Below are positions 34,152-44,761 of a stretch of 64,000 nt of DNA, in pieces (within the stretch, counting starts at the first letter, position 1; the number at the start of each line of letters is the position of its first letter). Position numbers and translations under genes: made by a program. The notes beneath the pieces are model-generated. The model saw nothing but the letters and a program-made list of their open reading frames with translations. It was not told the origin of the DNA and searched no databases. Origin of the DNA: Candidatus Altimarinota bacterium (lineage in GTDB: Bacteria > Patescibacteriota > Gracilibacteria > BD1-5 > UBA6164); NCBI GenBank assembly GCA_028691535.1, contig JAQUZB010000003.1:84492-148491 (forward strand). The letters are read 5' to 3'.

Positions 34152-34619
34152 TTAATTTAATAAATAAATATATAAATTTAAAATACTAGCAAAACTTACC
34201 CATAATAAATATGGTATAAGTAAAAAACCTGATTTTTTATCTACTTTATAAAATAGAACTATATTATAAAGTATAACAATCCACAATGCTATAATATTAA
34301 TTAGTCATAATAATGGATTTTCTAAATAAAAAAAAGAAATACTCCATAAAAAGTTTAAAAATAATTGTAAAAAATATATAGTTTTTAAATTATTTTCATT
34401 TTTTCAAAATCATTTATTCCAAACTAAATAAAATGATATTCAGATTAAAATATATAAAAATGTCCAAACTGGTCAGAAAATCCAGTTTGGTGGATTAAAA
34501 AATGGCTTATTTAAAGTCATATACCAACTTTCAATTGAATTTAGTGTAAAATATGATGATATAAGTCATATTAAAAGTGGCAATCAAATTGAAATTAATA
34601 TTTTTGTATATTTATTCAT
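34152..34619 (-). CDS. tspO: TspO/MBR family protein
   Basis: 155 aa, five TM helices. The family motifs are KPFFNPPNWIFGPVWTFLYI and NFLWSISFFYLENPLLG. TspO binds tetrapyrroles and handles porphyrins or their light-driven breakdown in the membrane. The length is normal. It lies between DUF523-DUF1722 and DUF2177 in the photolyase operon, consistent with a light/oxidative stress role. Confidence 0.94.
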
Positions 34620-34644
34620 AATAATTAAGTATTAAAAAATAAAA

Positions 34645-35604
34645 TTATAAATTTAATAATCTTCAACTATCACTTAATTCAATTAATTCTTTTGGAAAAG
34701 GATTAAAAATTGTTTGCTTTAAGATATATTCTGAATTATCTCTCAAAGCCAAAGTTTTAAGTATTGAAATAACTGAACTTGTAGGAATTCTTCACTCTCT
34801 ATAAACCTCAATAGTTTCAAGAAAAAAATCTTTTTCTAAGGCAGAACAAGTTTCCTTAAAATATCAAAAAATATGAGTTAGTGAATTTATCATTCTTCAT
34901 GTTTTTGTCTCTGTATTAAATAATTCTAATAATTTTATATGATAATCATTTAAAATTTCACTTAAATTAGTCTTATTATAAGAAGCAATTAATTGTCATA
35001 ATTCATTTTGTTTTTTTTGAGAATAAAACATAAATAAATATTTATTTTTCGCCTGAAAATCTGATAAATCACTTATTTTTTTAGATTCTTTTATTTCTCT
35101 AAAATTTGCTAAACAAAATATTTTTGTTAAAAATTCTTCTCTAAGTTTAAAATTTTTAAGTCTTCACTCATCTTCTTTTGGAATATTTAAAAAATATGAA
35201 TTAATATTTTTAGTAAAACTTCAAGTTCAACTTTTTATAAAAGTATATGAAACTTTTTTATCATATATTCTTACGTCATTTATTCAACAACTTGGAGATC
35301 TATTTTTTAATATAAATCAATCTAGATTTTTTTGTGATTTTAAAAATTGATTTGAAAAATTATCCATTTTTTCAGTCAAATCAGTATCGGTGGCAGGTTG
35401 AAAAAGCAATATTTCATCTTTTTGCTTAAATAATCTCAAAGGTAGCCTTGGAGTAGAAAGTCATATAGCAACTTCAGGACAAACTGGTATAAAATTAACA
35501 AATTTTTCTAATTTTAATAAAAAATCATCATTAATTTTAGCTCAATTAAATCTACAATTATCAAAATTCAAACATTTAGAAATTATAATATTTGGTTTAT
35601 TCAT
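34645..35604 (-). CDS. DUF523 (TudS-like) + DUF1722 (YbgA-like) protein
   Basis: 319 aa. The N-terminal DUF523 domain has SKCLNFDNCRFNG, CPEVAIGLSTPRLPLRL and NRSPSCG, with Cys residues placed as in the Fe-S cluster of TudS thiouracil desulfidases. The C-terminal DUF1722 half has NKYLFMFYSQKKQNELG and INSLTHIFGYFKE. E. coli YbgA (DUF1722) is encoded next to phr. It is the first gene of the five-gene light-stress operon; the 227-bp upstream spacer holds the promoter. Confidence 0.92.
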
Positions 35605-35831
35605 AATATTAAGAATAAAAAATAAAAACACTAAAAAATCAAAAATTAGAGTTTTTGTATAATCAAGACTTATATTTTTGGGCGTTCAAACCTCATTGAT
35701 AATATAATAATATTATTTATGATTATTGCAAATATTAACACCTATTAGTAAATTAATTAATTTTTTAATTATATTGAATAAAATACTAATTTTATTATCA
35801 TCTAAATATATAATGACAATAATATCATAAA
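35605..35831. promoter_or_regulatory. Divergent promoter region, photolyase operon / pseudouridine synthase
   Basis: A 227-bp AT-rich spacer. It holds an unusual short G+C island (GGGCGTTCAAACC near 35681) and a palindromic AATAATATTATT near 35706, either of which could be an operator. No MerR-type (LitR/CarH) box or regulator gene is recognisable nearby. Confidence 0.35.
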
Positions 35832-36407
35832 ATGAATACAAAAACTGACTCAAAAAACCTGTTAGCATTAAATAAACCAAAAGGTTATGTAGTCACAAAA
35901 TCCGATGAGCTTGGAAGAAAAACTGTTTATGACCTTTTACCAGATTGGGTTTTTGATGACCAATGGATGCCAATCTGAAGACTTGATTTAGAATCTAGGT
36001 GACTTTTATTATTCACAAGAAATGGTAAAATAGGTAATGCGTTAACAAAACCTGGAAGTTGTATAAAAATATATGAAATATTGGTGAGAGGTTATGTAAC
36101 TCAAGAACATATAGAAACAGCTTTAAAATGAGTCGAAACTCCTCAAGGTTTACTCAAAGCACTAGTCGTAGAAAAAATAGGAAATATGTGAGCAAAAACA
36201 AAGCTAAGAGTACAAATTGACGAAGGAAAAAATAGGCATATTCGTCGCTTATTTGGAGCTTTGAGCGACCCAAAATTTGGTACACCTTTAAAAGTATTAA
36301 GCTTAAGTAGAGTCAGTATTGGTAGTTTAAAACTCGATATTGAGAGTTGAAAGTGGAGATATATTTCAGCAGATGAAGAGAATTTGCTATTGAAAGATTT
36401 AATTTAA
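35832..36407 (+). CDS. RsuA/RluB/RluE-family pseudouridine synthase
   Basis: 191 aa. It has NKPKGYVVTKSDELGRKTVYDLLP at the start (shown in part), the catalytic Asp in PIGRLDLESRGLLLFT, KIYEILVRG and GKNRHIRRLFG, all family-typical. The N-terminal S4 domain is missing, as in RluE. It makes pseudouridine in rRNA. The start ATG 35832 has no SD. The first Gly of GRLD is UGA. Confidence 0.93.
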
Positions 36408-36417
36408 TATAAAAATA

Positions 36418-37065
36418 TTATCTTGAATATACTACGTCTAAAGTAGCACTATCAAGTATATCACCACTCATACTATTAATAACTTGTTCTCTAGTAAGAT
36501 TTTCTCAATTAATATTATCACAAGTAGAAAGTGCATATACTGTGTATGTGTATTTTTTATCTCAAGGTCATTTTGAACATGGTGGTGCATATTCAGCCTT
36601 TCTATTTACTGTATTTATTCACCAAGATCAAATATCAGCAGAGTCTGATAATAACCCATCCGTATTACCTGGAATATCATAGCGAACCATATAAGAATGA
36701 GTATCTAAATCTGGAGAAAAGTGACTCATAATAGCAACGTAACAGGTTGTATTTTCTGGAGCATTATTCCAAGATATTGGAAGCATACTACTTGATCCAT
36801 CACATGTATATGTTATTGGTAATATTCCTCATTGTGATACTTCTGAACTTTTTACTATAAAATTTCAGCTTGAATATACTTCTCCCACCTCTACTTGTGG
36901 AATATTTAGTTCTCATCAAGAAGGTTTTTTTCATTTTATCTCTTCATTTTGATTATTATTATTTTCTTGTCTATTTCATATTTTATTATTATTATTAATA
37001 GTTGATCAAACACAAGATGTAAATATTATTGTAATAATGAGAATAATAATAAATTTTTTAACCAT
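36418..37065 (-). CDS. PEBP (YbhB/YbcL-type) family lipoprotein
   Basis: 215 aa. The signal peptide ends in a lipobox-like IIFTSC. An Asn-rich linker is followed by a phosphatidylethanolamine-binding-protein fold: ILPITYTCDGSSSMLPISWNNAPENT, then DTHSYMVRYDIPG and YAPPCSKGPGDKKYTYTVYAL. The anion-pocket Asp/His set seems partly changed (no GxxxxHRY box). It probably binds a lipid or small ligand outside the membrane. It is convergent with the pseudouridine synthase gene, 10 bp away. Confidence 0.88.
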
Positions 37066-37138
37066 GATTTTTTATTAATAAAATAAATTCAGATACAATT
37101 CTATATTATATATTAAAAGTAAGATATAATTAAGAATA

Positions 37139-37176
37139 TATAAAATAAACAGCCATAAATGGCTGTTTATTTTATA
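37139..37176. terminator. Long bidirectional terminator
   Basis: A 17-bp perfect stem (core AACAGCCAT) with loop AAA. It overlaps the stop codon of the alpha/beta hydrolase and ends its minus-strand transcript before the PEBP gene. Confidence 0.85.
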
Positions 37177-37739
37177 TAATCTAGAATTTCCTCTAATTCT
37201 AATACTCCGGATGCTTGATTAAAATGTCACTTATTTTCAAATTCTCTAAATTCTACATTTTGTAATTGAGAATAATATTTTTTTGCACTTTCCATATTTA
37301 TAAATTCATCATTATCTGAAAGAAATACTATAAATTTGTTTCACAATTTATTTATTTTATCAAAATCGTTTTTAAAATCATAGTATTTTTTTAAAGTATC
37401 ATAACTATCACCTAAAACTTCACTTCACAATTCAGAATCAAGTCATGGATAACTTGGTGCAACTAGTACTATAACTGAATTTTTTATATTGTTATTTTCT
37501 ATAAAATTCATAGATAATTGGTATCATAACGAATGCCCAATAATATATCATCCATCTTCAAAGTCAGATACATATACTTCAATATATTCTTCTTGTTCTT
37601 CTAATACTGGCGTGTTAGTATTTGGTAGGTTTGGAATAAAAACATCAAAAATTCTAGAGTTTAATTCCTTTTGTAACCAAGGTAGCCAACCTCTACTAGA
37701 GTTTCATCCCCATCAATGTAATATAAGTGCAGTTTTCAT
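37167..37739 (-). CDS. RBBP9/YdeN-family serine hydrolase
   Basis: 190 aa alpha/beta hydrolase. LILHGWGGNSSRGWLPWL holds the oxyanion loop, and the nucleophile elbow is YIIGHSLGYQLSM (Ser near 77). Asp in VFLSDNDEF and His in ENKGHFNQASG complete the triad. The length is normal for the family. The physiological substrate is unknown. It follows the 86-aa gene by 13 bp. Confidence 0.92.
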
Positions 37740-37752
37740 ATTTATAGGTTTA

Positions 37753-38013
37753 TTAGTTTGAAAATCATAAAATTATTTTAAATCAATATTTGTTTTTTAA
37801 TTTTAATTTAATTCAGTTTTTACTAGAAAAAACCAAAACTCTTTTTAATAACCAGATTCTAATATATAAATCATTTATATCTTTAACTTTAATTTTTTCC
37901 CATCAATAAGTCCTTACTTCTTTCTCTCAATCTTCTATTTCATTAGAAAATCAAATCCAATTACCTGGTCATACAACTAGTGATACTCAAAGTTCATTAA
38001 ATATTTTTTTCAT
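37753..38013 (-). CDS. Hypothetical protein, 86 aa
   Basis: A short basic protein with a beta-rich pattern (GVSLVVGPGNWIGF, VRTYGWEKIKVKDI). No signal or TM helix and no recognised family. It lies just upstream of the hydrolase gene in the same direction and probably shares its transcript. About eight UGA codons read as Gly. Confidence 0.65.
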
Positions 38014-38103
38014 AAATATATTTAGTTAAAAAATATTGAAATTATTATATTTATATTTTTATAAATGAAAATATTATAAGTAAAATATAACTAAATTGAC
38101 CAC

Positions 38104-38137
38104 AAAAAAACTCCTAAAAAATTTTAGGAGTTTTTTT
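38104..38137. terminator. Terminator
   Basis: Stem ACTCCTAAAA with its complement AATTTTAGGAGT and flanking A7/T7 tracts. It lies 9 bp beyond the 3' end of tRNA-Cys and probably ends its transcript. Confidence 0.85.
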
Positions 38138-38146
38138 AATTTTATT

Positions 38147-38221
38147 TGGAGGTGCCAAGCGGGTTCGAACCGCTGTACACGGTGTTGCAGACCGTTGTAT
38201 GAACCACTCTACCATGGCACC
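38147..38221 (-). tRNA. tRNA-Cys (anticodon GCA)
   Basis: Acceptor stem GGTGCCA/TGGCACC, anticodon stem-loop with loop CTGCAAC (anticodon GCA), T-arm AGCGG-TTCGAAC-CCGCT and discriminator T. The 3' CCA is encoded. G+C is much higher than in the surroundings. Confidence 0.97.
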
Positions 38222-38249
38222 AAATTAATTAAAGCTAAGTGATTATAAT

Positions 38250-38288
38250 AAAAAAAACAAAATTTCAAATGAAATTTTGTTTTTTTTA
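38250..38288 (-). terminator. Terminator of the PsbP-like lipoprotein gene
   Basis: Stem ACAAAATTTC with loop AAAT and GAAATTTTGT, between A- and T-tracts, directly after the stop at 38289. Confidence 0.85.
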
Positions 38289-38846
38289 TTATTTACAAGC
38301 AAAAGTCGCTAATAATTCTTGATATTTTGAAGTATCAGTCATACTACTTGGTAATGCAATTGTTATAAAATACCCTTTTGTTTTATTACAAATATGTGCA
38401 GTTTGTAAAAATCTAAGTTTTGGAGTATCTAAATTGTATCTAGCTTCAAATTCATAAACTAATCATTCTTCTTTGTCTGCAAAAGTTATGTTGTTAACTC
38501 AGATTTTTTTGTAATCTAAATAATCAGTTTCTGCTCAAATATTATTTAAAATAGAATAATCCTTTGATGTTGTTAATTTATTTAAATCATCTGACAATAT
38601 AAGTAAATTGTTTGCAAATCATGAAACAAGATTTGTAGATGTTGCTGCAAGCTCTATATTTCAACTCTTAGCCTTTGGAAGTATATTTTCTTTATCCTTT
38701 ATTATTTCCCAATTTGAAGGAACTTTAAAAGCAAAATTTGTATTATCTACATCAATCAAAGAATTTTCAGTTACTTGAATATCAGTTGATCCACAAGAAA
38801 AAAGAAATAATGAAAAAATAAATGTAACTAATATTTTTTTAAACAT
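38289..38846 (-). CDS. PsbP-like lipoprotein
   Basis: 185 aa. The lipobox is in SLFLFSCGS. The mature part starts with FAFKVPSNWEIIKDKENI and ends with YFITIALPSSM and a Cys, the pattern of PsbP-like or DUF1795 ligand domains. It resembles the anchored protein at 28470-29099. It follows a 118-aa membrane protein by 24 bp. Partner and ligand are unknown. Confidence 0.78.
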
Positions 38847-38870
38847 GAGAATATTTTTATAAAATAAAGA

Positions 38871-39227
38871 TTATTTAGTAAATAATCACATAAATCATCA
38901 TTCAACAATCACTGGCGAAAGAAATATAACAAAGGAAATACCTAAAATTATCAAAAGTAACATTATTAAAAATGCATTTAATCTTGAAACAAAAGATTTT
39001 CTAAAATAGAAATATAAATATATTTCTATTGAAGTAACAAATAAAACATAAGTTATACTCAAATAATTACTAAAAAATTCTCTATAATATCAAGCTCAAA
39101 CAAAAAAGAAACTTATAAAAAATAACAATATTGATATAACCAAAATTATTTTTGCTGCTTTATATCTAAGAATTATTTTGTTTTCACTCTCAAAAAAATC
39201 TTTTTTTAATACTTCTTTAAATCACAT
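38871..39227 (-). CDS. Membrane protein, 118 aa
   Basis: Three or four TM helices after a charged N-terminus (FKEVLKKDFFESENK). The second codon is UGA (Gly), so under the standard code the gene would end at once. No family is recognised. It is transcribed with the PsbP-like lipoprotein and is divergent from gatC, 60 bp away. Confidence 0.75.
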
Positions 39228-39287
39228 ACTTGATTTTTTTAAAATAAATAATATATTTAAACCATATTACATTAATAATATAAATAA

Positions 39288-39572
39288 ATGAGTTTAACAC
39301 AAGAGCAAATTGAAAAATTATCAAAAAATCTAAGTAAAATTAAATTAGACAATGAAAAACTAGGTCAAGATATTAATGGTATATTAAAATATATAGACCT
39401 ATTAAATGAAGTTGATACAACTTGAGTAATACCAACAATTTCAGTTATAGATAGTGAAAATATCCTAAGAGAAGACATAGAAATTAGATCAATAGATCCA
39501 AAAGATTTACTTGCATGTTCAAATCAAAAAGTTATAGCAAATCAAATAGCAGTTTCAAATATAATGAAATAA
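39288..39572 (+). CDS. gatC: Asp-tRNA(Asn)/Glu-tRNA(Gln) amidotransferase subunit C
   Basis: 94 aa. It starts SLTQEQIEKLSKNLSKIKL, and the middle reads NEVDTTGVIPTISV then LREDIEIRS, the conserved GatC belt. GatC holds GatA and GatB together for transamidation of misacylated tRNAs. gatA and gatB are not in the window. It lies 2 bp before recF, an unusual but clear coupling. Confidence 0.9.
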
Positions 39573-39574
39573 TT

Positions 39575-40612
39575 ATGATTAAAGAGCTTAAATTAGTAAA
39601 TTTTAGAAATTTCTCTGAAAAAATAATCTCAAATTTTGAAATAGAAAATTTCATAATTTGAGAAAATTGAAAATGAAAAACTAATATATTGGAAGCAATA
39701 AGTCAACTTTGAAATAATTCTATCACTAAATTAAATCTAGATGATTTAGTAAAAATGTGAGAGGATTATTTTTTTATAGAAGTAAAAGACGACAACGAAA
39801 ATAAATATAGTTTTTATTACTCAAAAAAAGATAAAAAAAGAAATTTTCTTATAAATAACAAGAAATCTACTAAAAAAGAATTTCATCAAAATACGCATTC
39901 TTGTGTCATATTCTCCCCTATAATGATGAATATGATCTACCTTTCTCCTAGTTTAAGAAGGGATTTTTTAGATGATACACTGAAAAGTAGTTATAGCGAA
40001 TATGAAAATTTATTAAAAAATTATAGAAAAATATTAAAAAACAGAAATTCTATACTAAAAGCAATTCATGAAAAAAGAGTTTCAGAAAAAGAAATAGAAT
40101 TTTGGGACAAAAAATTTATAGATGTGTCGAGTGAAATATACAATTATAGATTTAAATTTATAAATTTTTTACAAGAATCAATCGTAAATACAAAAGAATA
40201 TTTTGCATGAAAAGTAGAAAAAATAGAATTTATATACAAAACAAAGATAGATAAAGAAAATATAGCTCAAAGTATAAAAGAATATTTAGAAAAAAATTTC
40301 AAAAGAGATATAATTTTATGAAAAACTCATATTTGACCTCATGTTGATGATTTTGAAATTAAAACTGATGATTTAAGCTTGATTCATTTTGCTTCAAGAT
40401 GAGAAACTAAAAGTATAATCATATATTTGAAACTTTTAGAGTGAATTTTCATTGAGAAGAAAACAAATAGAAAACCAATATTGATAATAGATGATTTGTT
40501 GAGTGAATTAGATGAAAATCATAAAGATATGCTATTAAAAAAGATAAATTATTATCAAACTTTTATCTCAAATATATATATGCAAGACAATACTTTTTAT
40601 ATTAAATTATAA
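39575..40612 (+). CDS. recF: RecF-like DNA repair ATPase
   Basis: 345 aa. KLVNFRNFSEK opens the protein. Walker A is GENGKGKTNILEAI (about 30-43), with three of its Gly as UGA. SPSLRRDFLD, then the signature FASRGETKSIIIYLK and Walker B PILIIDDLLSELD follow. It loads RecA at gaps and stalled forks with RecOR. The length is slightly below the E. coli protein. It is translated immediately after gatC. Confidence 0.92.
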
Positions 40613-40708
40613 AAGTTTGATTTGTAAAGTTAAATATTATAGTTTTTGTTTTAAAAAAGCGAAATATTGTTAAGATATTAACAACATTTTAACAATTATT
40701 TTTCACAT

Positions 40709-42076
40709 ATGAAATTCTGAAAAAAAGTTTTGGTAATAGCATTTACATATTTGATTTGAGTTAGTTCAGTTTTGGCTTGAAGTGTAGACCATTTTCAAGT
40801 AAAACTATCACCTGACTCTGCAAAAGTATGAGAAGCTCTTGATCTATCAATTGAAGCAGTTGATAAAAACAATGTAGCTGTAAGTGATTATAATTGAATG
40901 ATACTAATTTTTTCAGAATCAGATCCAGAAGCTGAGTTACCAATTGTATTGGAAGAAAATACTTATACATTTAAATCATCTGACCAATGAAAAGTTCTTT
41001 TTGAAAATGCAGTTAAATTTTTAAAAGAATGAACTCAAAATATACATGTTTATGATTTCAATGATGATACTATATTTGGTATATGAGAAGCAACCATTAT
41101 AAAAGATGCTACTTCTGCAACTTCAAATATAGAAATTGTATCTCCTGAAAATTGATTGACTATATGAGTAAACAAGATAAAAGTATCTGGAACAACAGAA
41201 AAAAATCATCAAGTTCAAATAATTGTTAATTGAAAAACAGAATTAAATACAACATCAAATAGTGAATGAGTTTATGAAAAAGAAATATTAGACTTAGTAG
41301 AATGAGAAAATATTTTCCTAACAAAGGTTCTTGATTCAGATGGAAAAGTAATTTGAGAATCTAATGAAGTTAAAATTAAAGTTGAAAAAAATGCAATTAC
41401 TTTAACAAATGTAAAAGTAAATCCTAAAGAAGTTGATAGTGAATGACAATTTGATATAGAAGTTATTTCTACTCCAGCATTAAGACAAGTAAGTACAGTT
41501 ATAAATGATGTAGTTACAAAATTAGAAGAAACAAAACAATGAACTTATACAGCTAAAATATTTGCTCCAAAAGAAGAATGAACATATAAGATTGATATAA
41601 TCTTACAAGATGAATTGGGTCATGAACAAAAAGAACTATGAGCTGCAAGTATAAAAGTAAATAAAATAGAACTTAAATCTGCAGATCCAGTTATTACACC
41701 AGAAATTAAAAGTGATAAAAAAGATTTAAAAATAACTTGATTAAAATTAGTTGAATTAAAAACTAAATCAATTTTAACTTGGGATAGTGTAGATTGAGCT
41801 AAAAGTTACAATGTTTACAAAAAATTAGAAGATGAAAATTTAGAATTAATTGTAAATGTAGTAGAACCAAAATTTGAAATTGAAATTACTTGAGATGAAG
41901 TAAAATACGATTACTTTGCAGTTAAAGCATTAGCTGAAACTGGTAGTTGAGAAATATATGAATGAGATTTATCTGAAGCAACTAAAATAAAAACAGGTCC
42001 AGAAATGCTTATCTTATTACTTGTTTCATTATTTTCTGCTTGATTATACTTAGTATCAAAACAAAAAAGAGCTTAA
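40709..42076 (+). CDS. Ig/FnIII-like surface protein with C-terminal membrane anchor
   Basis: 455 aa. A signal peptide (1-24, ending SVLAGS) leads into acidic beta-strand repeats: one N-terminal domain, at least two Ig-like units (EIVSPENGLTIGVNKIKVSG and ITLTNVKVNPKEVDS starts) and a FnIII-like unit (LTWDSVDGAKSYNVYKK). A C-terminal TM helix (about 430-448) is followed by KQKRA. The protein is probably displayed on the cell surface. It is preceded by a 96-bp spacer and followed by two terminators. Confidence 0.85.
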
Positions 42077-42086
42077 GCTCTTTTTT
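42063..42086 (+). terminator. Terminator overlapping the surface-protein stop
   Basis: Stem AAAAAAGAGC with loop TTAA and its complement; the TAA stop sits in the loop. A T-run follows on the plus strand. Confidence 0.75.
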
Positions 42087-42104
42087 GTTTAAAATAAAAT
42101 AAAA

Positions 42105-42136
42105 AAAATATAAGTTTTTTAAAAACTTATATTTTT
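42105..42136. terminator. Second terminator between convergent genes
   Basis: Perfect stem AAAATATAAGTTTTT with its complement. It can end both the surface-protein gene and the minus-strand peptidase gene, whose stop is at 42138. Confidence 0.8.
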
Positions 42137-42137
42137 T

Positions 42138-44186
42138 TTATTTTATTAATCTGAAATTATAATTATCAGGAACATAAACTCATTTTAGATGAGTTAAACA
42201 TCTTTTAACATTATTATGCCAATGATCTTCATCAGTTGCATAACATGAACCTCAAACTCAACATCATAATAATCAAACTTCTTTTCTTCAAGCTCAAGAT
42301 AATTCAGCTAAACTAGTAGATTTTCATAAGTATTTATTATTCAAAGTATAAACTATTGAATAAACTCATTGTCTAGCATTATCAAATCATTTTCTATCTC
42401 ATCTATCATTATTTCAAACATTTCATATATTGTATGCAGTAGTTAAATTTTTACCAAGTCAACTTTCAGCGAGTCAAATACACATAACAATTGATGGATC
42501 TACATTTCAATCTAAAGCTTCATCTATCCACATTTGCCAATTACTAAATGCTCAAACAGCATAATTTGAAATCAGATATTTTTGTCTTTCTACTTCATTA
42601 TCTCATTCTAATTTAAACAATTTAGTATTAGAAGACTGATCACTATAATCATATCAATTTTTATATTTATAATCTTCATTATATTTATCTCTATATTTTG
42701 ATGGTAATCATTGATATTTAATATATGATAAATCAAGAACACTAAATGGGTCTATATATTGTTTATCTTTAAATACTTCAAAATGCAAATGTGGTCAAGT
42801 TGTAACATATCATGCTCAGAAAGTACCATATTCTCATCATGATTTAGCTATAATTTGTCATTTTTCTACATAATCATATTGTTCTACCAATATATCACTT
42901 AAATGTCAGTAAACTGTTAAATATCAATCATAATGTTTAATTGCAAGATAAGAATAATCTTGTGAATTTGGTGGATTTAAATATACAACATATCAATCCA
43001 TAGGAGCTTCAATAGAAGTTCATTGAGGAACTCTGATATCAATTGCATTATGATTTGCTCAAAATAAATCTTTATACTCTTCATCCATAAAATATGCAGA
43101 AATTCATTGTACAGGATTTACAGGCCAAGAAAGTGGATTAACATCTGATACTTTTGAATTACTAGAACCAGTTTTACTTAATTGAGATTCACTATAAATC
43201 ATACTATTTATAGAAAAACATTTAGAATCATTTTTTTCCAATGCTCTTACTTCAGATGTATTTTGTGATACATCAACATATTTACAATTATATTTTTCAA
43301 GTATTTTTGTTCTTGCAGAATTCAATTTAATTTGTTCTTTTAATGCTTTTAACCTAACTTCATTTTCAAGCTTTATCTTATCTTTAAGATATTGTTCATA
43401 AAATGATTGTTTTCATTTTGATTCATCTAAAATTGTTTCTTTAAATTTCTTTTTATCATTTAATATTTTTTGTTCTATAACTCATTGTTTTCTTAAATTT
43501 TTTAGATTTTGTTCTTGATTTTCAAGAGTAACTTTTTTTAGATATAAATCTCAAACATAAAGTCTATGATTATCTATCAATTTTTTTCAAGTTACTTGAA
43601 TTATTCACTTAAAATATAGATCATTTATCAAGTCTCAAACAGGTTCTTCATTTAACAATATACTTTTTAGATTATCAATTTCCGATCATTCATATGCAGT
43701 ATTTGACTTCTTATAAATATAAACTAAATAATCTAAAAGTATTGCCGTATTTTCTTCAATTTTCTTTTTTAAAACTTCAATTGTTTTTGTATTTGTTTCA
43801 ATCTCATTTTTTGTTTTAATAACATCTAGATTTATTTGATCTATTTTTTTCGAAGTTTTTTCTATATCTTTATCCAATAACTCAATAGAATTCTCTAGTG
43901 AAGAAATTGTAGAAACAATTTGTTCTTTCTTTTCTTCTGCCAATTTTTTATCACTACTTATATCTTCAGACATAGAATTATATACATCTATTTTTTTTGA
44001 TATACTAAAAATATCTGAATATTCTGAAGAAAAACTTCATAAATCAGATTCAAATAATAAGTCATATTGTCTATCATTGAAATTATTTAAGATAGCTCAC
44101 TTTTGCTCATTTGAAAGAGCATTAGCAGTAGCAAATCATAATAATATTAATAAAAATGCTATTGATGATATATAATTTTTATTCAA
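42138..44186 (-). CDS. M23 peptidase with coiled coil and C-terminal lysozyme-like domain
   Basis: 682 aa. The frame has no ATG at its 5' end; a TTG at 44186 gives the signal peptide NKNYISSIAFLLILLGFATA. A long coiled coil (about 60-330) precedes an M23 domain (about 370-480) with HNAIDI, KSGGEYGTFGAGYVTT and GPHLHFEVF, the HxH zinc site. A last domain (about 550-682) reads DPSIVMCIGLAESGLGKNL and TAYNIGNVGNND, resembling a lytic transglycosylase or glucosaminidase. EnvC-like coiled coil plus two hydrolases suggests cell-division or wall remodelling. Confidence 0.88.
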
Positions 44187-44279
44187 AACTCTAAATTAAA
44201 AAATAATTTATCTACTTAAATATTATTATAAATAAGTAAAAATAGCTATAAATTAGCCTTGACTATAACAAAAAAGCAA

Positions 44280-44429
44280 TTATTCCTGATTTTTTATAAA
44301 TAATTCTAGAAAAAACAAAACTATAAATGCTAATATTGATGTTAAAAATAAGGAAACTCAATAATAATTAAAGAAAATTAATATTAAAAAATATACACTT
44401 ATAAAAAAAGATTGTCTAAAACTTACCAA
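44280..44429 (-). CDS. Possible small membrane peptide, 49 aa
   Basis: A frame with one UGA and starting at TTG (LVSFRQSFFISVYF) encodes about two hydrophobic helices and ends LFIKNQE. It has no ATG, no SD and no homology that I can see. It is the only coding potential in the 310-bp gap 44187-44496, which otherwise holds only AT-rich sequence with no clear structure. Confidence 0.25.
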
Positions 44430-44496
44430 AATATGATAAATTGTTATATTTCATCTAAAATATATTTTTTTTATAAAATATAAAAAAATTGTAATA

Positions 44497-44727
44497 ATGC
44501 TTGATAATCAAAATAAATATGAAAAAACTAAAGATCAAATTCATAATTTAGTATATTCATATGGATCCAAGTACTTCATTACTAAGAAAAATGTTGTTGC
44601 ACATATCAAAAAAATAATAAATATCAATATCAATAAAAACCTTTTTTTCATGTTTTTCTATAATAAACTAATCTATGGTATATTACTCATTTTTAGCATT
44701 TTTAAAAGAGATTTTATAAAAAAATAA
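44497..44727 (+). CDS. Hypothetical small protein, 76 aa
   Basis: A basic N-terminal half (KYEKTKDQIHNLVYSYGSKYF, given in part; then VAHIKKIININ) is followed by a hydrophobic helix near 45-68 and FKRDFIKK. It has no UGA and no family. It is followed by a perfect terminator, which supports a real transcript on this strand. Start context is aataATG. Confidence 0.5.
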   Translation: MLDNQNKYEKTKDQIHNLVYSYGSKYFITKKNVVAHIKKIINININKNLFFMFFYNKLIYGILLIFSIFKRDFIKK

Positions 44728-44732
44728 AAAAT

Positions 44733-44760
44733 AAAATAAGGATTTAAAAATCCTTATTTT
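44733..44760. terminator. Bidirectional terminator
   Basis: Perfect stem AAAATAAGGATTT with loop AA. It lies between the 76-aa gene and the convergent RND pump gene. Confidence 0.85.
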
Positions 44761-44761
44761 A

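Noticed and set aside
44187..44496. Possible RNA gene in the gap before the 76-aa ORF
   Set aside because: No conserved stem or G+C-rich segment is seen; only AT-rich sequence and a doubtful short frame.
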